A DNA stretch of 23,399 nt from Lachnospiraceae bacterium (GTDB lineage Bacteria; Bacillota; Clostridia; Lachnospirales; Lachnospiraceae), in contig CAAFJI010000103.1 in NCBI GenBank assembly GCA_900763175.1, positions 1-23,399 on the forward strand, read 5' to 3'. Shown one piece after another: positions 22,849 to 23,399 of the stretch. The notes under the pieces were generated by a model that was not told the origin of the DNA, ran no database searches, and saw only the letters and a list, made by a program, of their open reading frames with translations. The translations under genes and the position numbers were made by a program. How positions within the stretch are numbered: position 1 is the stretch's first letter; every line of letters begins with the position of its first letter.

Positions 22849-23399
22849 TTATAGCAGTCCGATAATCCTCAATGCACACCACACCAGCAGCAGCGCCATA
22901 ATGCCGTTCATCAGCTGATAGTGTCCGGCATAGAATCTTTTCAGCACATTTCCTGCGAAAGCCCAGATCAGGTTTCCGAGGGCGCCAAGGAACATGAGGT
23001 ATATGGCGAAAAGAAAGAGCAGGGGAATGGAGGATTCATAAGGCAAAATGTAGGCAGAAAACATAGTCAGCCCATAGATGATGATCTTTACATTGATCAG
23101 CTGGAGAAAAAATCCCATAAGCCAGGTAGGCTCTTTCTCCTGCATCTTGTCAGAAAGGGGAAGCCTGCGCCAGGTCTGCCAGGAAAGATAAAGAATATAG
23201 GCAGCACCCAGACATTTCATCACTGGCTGTATGCCGGGAATGATTTTTCCCAGTGTACTGCAGAACAGCCCGGAAAGACACATCAAAGTAAAGGATCCGC
23301 TCCAAATCCCAGTCATAAATCGCAAGTTGCGTTTCACCCCATATTTGCTCGCCGAAGAAAGCAGCAAAATATTATTCGGCCCCGGTGACCACACAGTGA
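22849..23399 (-). CDS. LysE/RhtB-family amino acid exporter (partial, N-terminus outside window)
   Basis: This is a small membrane exporter of the LysE/RhtB family, known for exporting amino acids such as lysine, threonine or leucine. The visible 183 residues begin TVWSPGPNNILLLSSA; PGPNN is the family signature near residue 15-20 of complete proteins, so only a short N-terminal piece is missing beyond the right edge. The first frame GTG near 23392 is read as Val, not as a start. Then come GVKRNLRFMTGIWSG, GAAYILYLSWQTWR and LMGFFLQLINVKIIIYGL, with hydrophobic segments spread over the whole length. It converges on the TRAP operon, with the bidirectional terminator and repeat copy 2 between them. 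The substrate cannot be told. Confidence 0.88.
   Translation of the reverse strand, partial: TVWSPGPNNILLLSSASKYGVKRNLRFMTGIWSGSFTLMCLSGLFCSTLGKIIPGIQPVMKCLGAAYILYLSWQTWRRLPLSDKMQEKEPTWLMGFFLQLINVKIIIYGLTMFSAYILPYESSIPLLFLFAIYLMFLGALGNLIWAFAGNVLKRFYAGHYQLMNGIMALLLVWCALRIIGLL

Noticed and set aside
20972..22882. A 636-codon open frame on the minus strand across the DctP repeats
   Set aside because: It is the mirror of strongly biased codons in the duplicated DctP domains, has no family motifs, and extends into repeat copy 2. The plus-strand frame is clearly the real gene.

Overview
The window looks like the chromosome of a gut-type Firmicute in class Clostridia, most plausibly Lachnospiraceae (Blautia/Ruminococcus/Dorea-like). 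Reasons: moderate GC, strong AGGAGG-type ribosome binding sites, a T-box leader, a wall-polymer locus with TagB/TagF, TagD and TagGH-like genes, and protein character throughout. The genus is not certain. All genes read on the + strand except the last one, which enters from the right edge on the - strand.

Layout. (1) 1-2363: a consensus promoter followed by larB and larC, which make the nickel-pincer nucleotide cofactor; larC has an extreme His-rich insert. LarA and LarE are not in the window. (2) 2551-14574: an extended -10 promoter opens a tightly packed ten-gene locus for a phosphodiester-linked surface polymer. It holds a TagG/Wzm permease, a TagH/Wzt ATPase without a carbohydrate-binding tail, a GT4 glycosyltransferase, a Stealth-family sugar-phosphate transferase, a TagB/F-type glycerophosphotransferase, TagD (CDP-glycerol synthesis), a second TagB/F protein, a second GT4, a long TagF-like protein with a degenerate GT-B tail, and a paralogue of that long protein that has lost the catalytic motifs. 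A Rho-independent terminator closes the locus. (3) 14598-18208: two overlapping ABC half-transporters forming a heterodimeric exporter with one degenerate ATP site.

(4) 18227-22809 is the most unusual part. A strong promoter drives a T-box leader RNA (candidate specifier AUC, isoleucine) with a terminator. Next come a 145-bp structured repeat, a TRAP small permease (dctQ), and a 1105-residue protein in which a complete TRAP large permease (DctM) is fused at its C-terminus to two tandem, about 93% identical TRAP solute-binding (DctP) domains. After this gene come a bidirectional terminator and a second copy of the 145-bp repeat. The architecture resembles the tandem-receptor ABC importer GlnPQ, but on an ion-driven TRAP chassis: no free binding protein is encoded here, and the receptors are tethered to the translocator. 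(5) 22849-23399: the C-terminal part of a LysE/RhtB-family exporter on the - strand.

How the genes work together: the polymer locus makes CDP-glycerol (TagD), builds a chain from glycerol-phosphate, hexose and probably hexose-1-phosphate units, and exports it through the TagGH-type transporter. If the T-box controls the TRAP operon, uptake would respond to amino-acid (probably isoleucine) starvation, which would hint at a branched-chain amino acid or 2-oxo acid-related substrate. This last step is inference.
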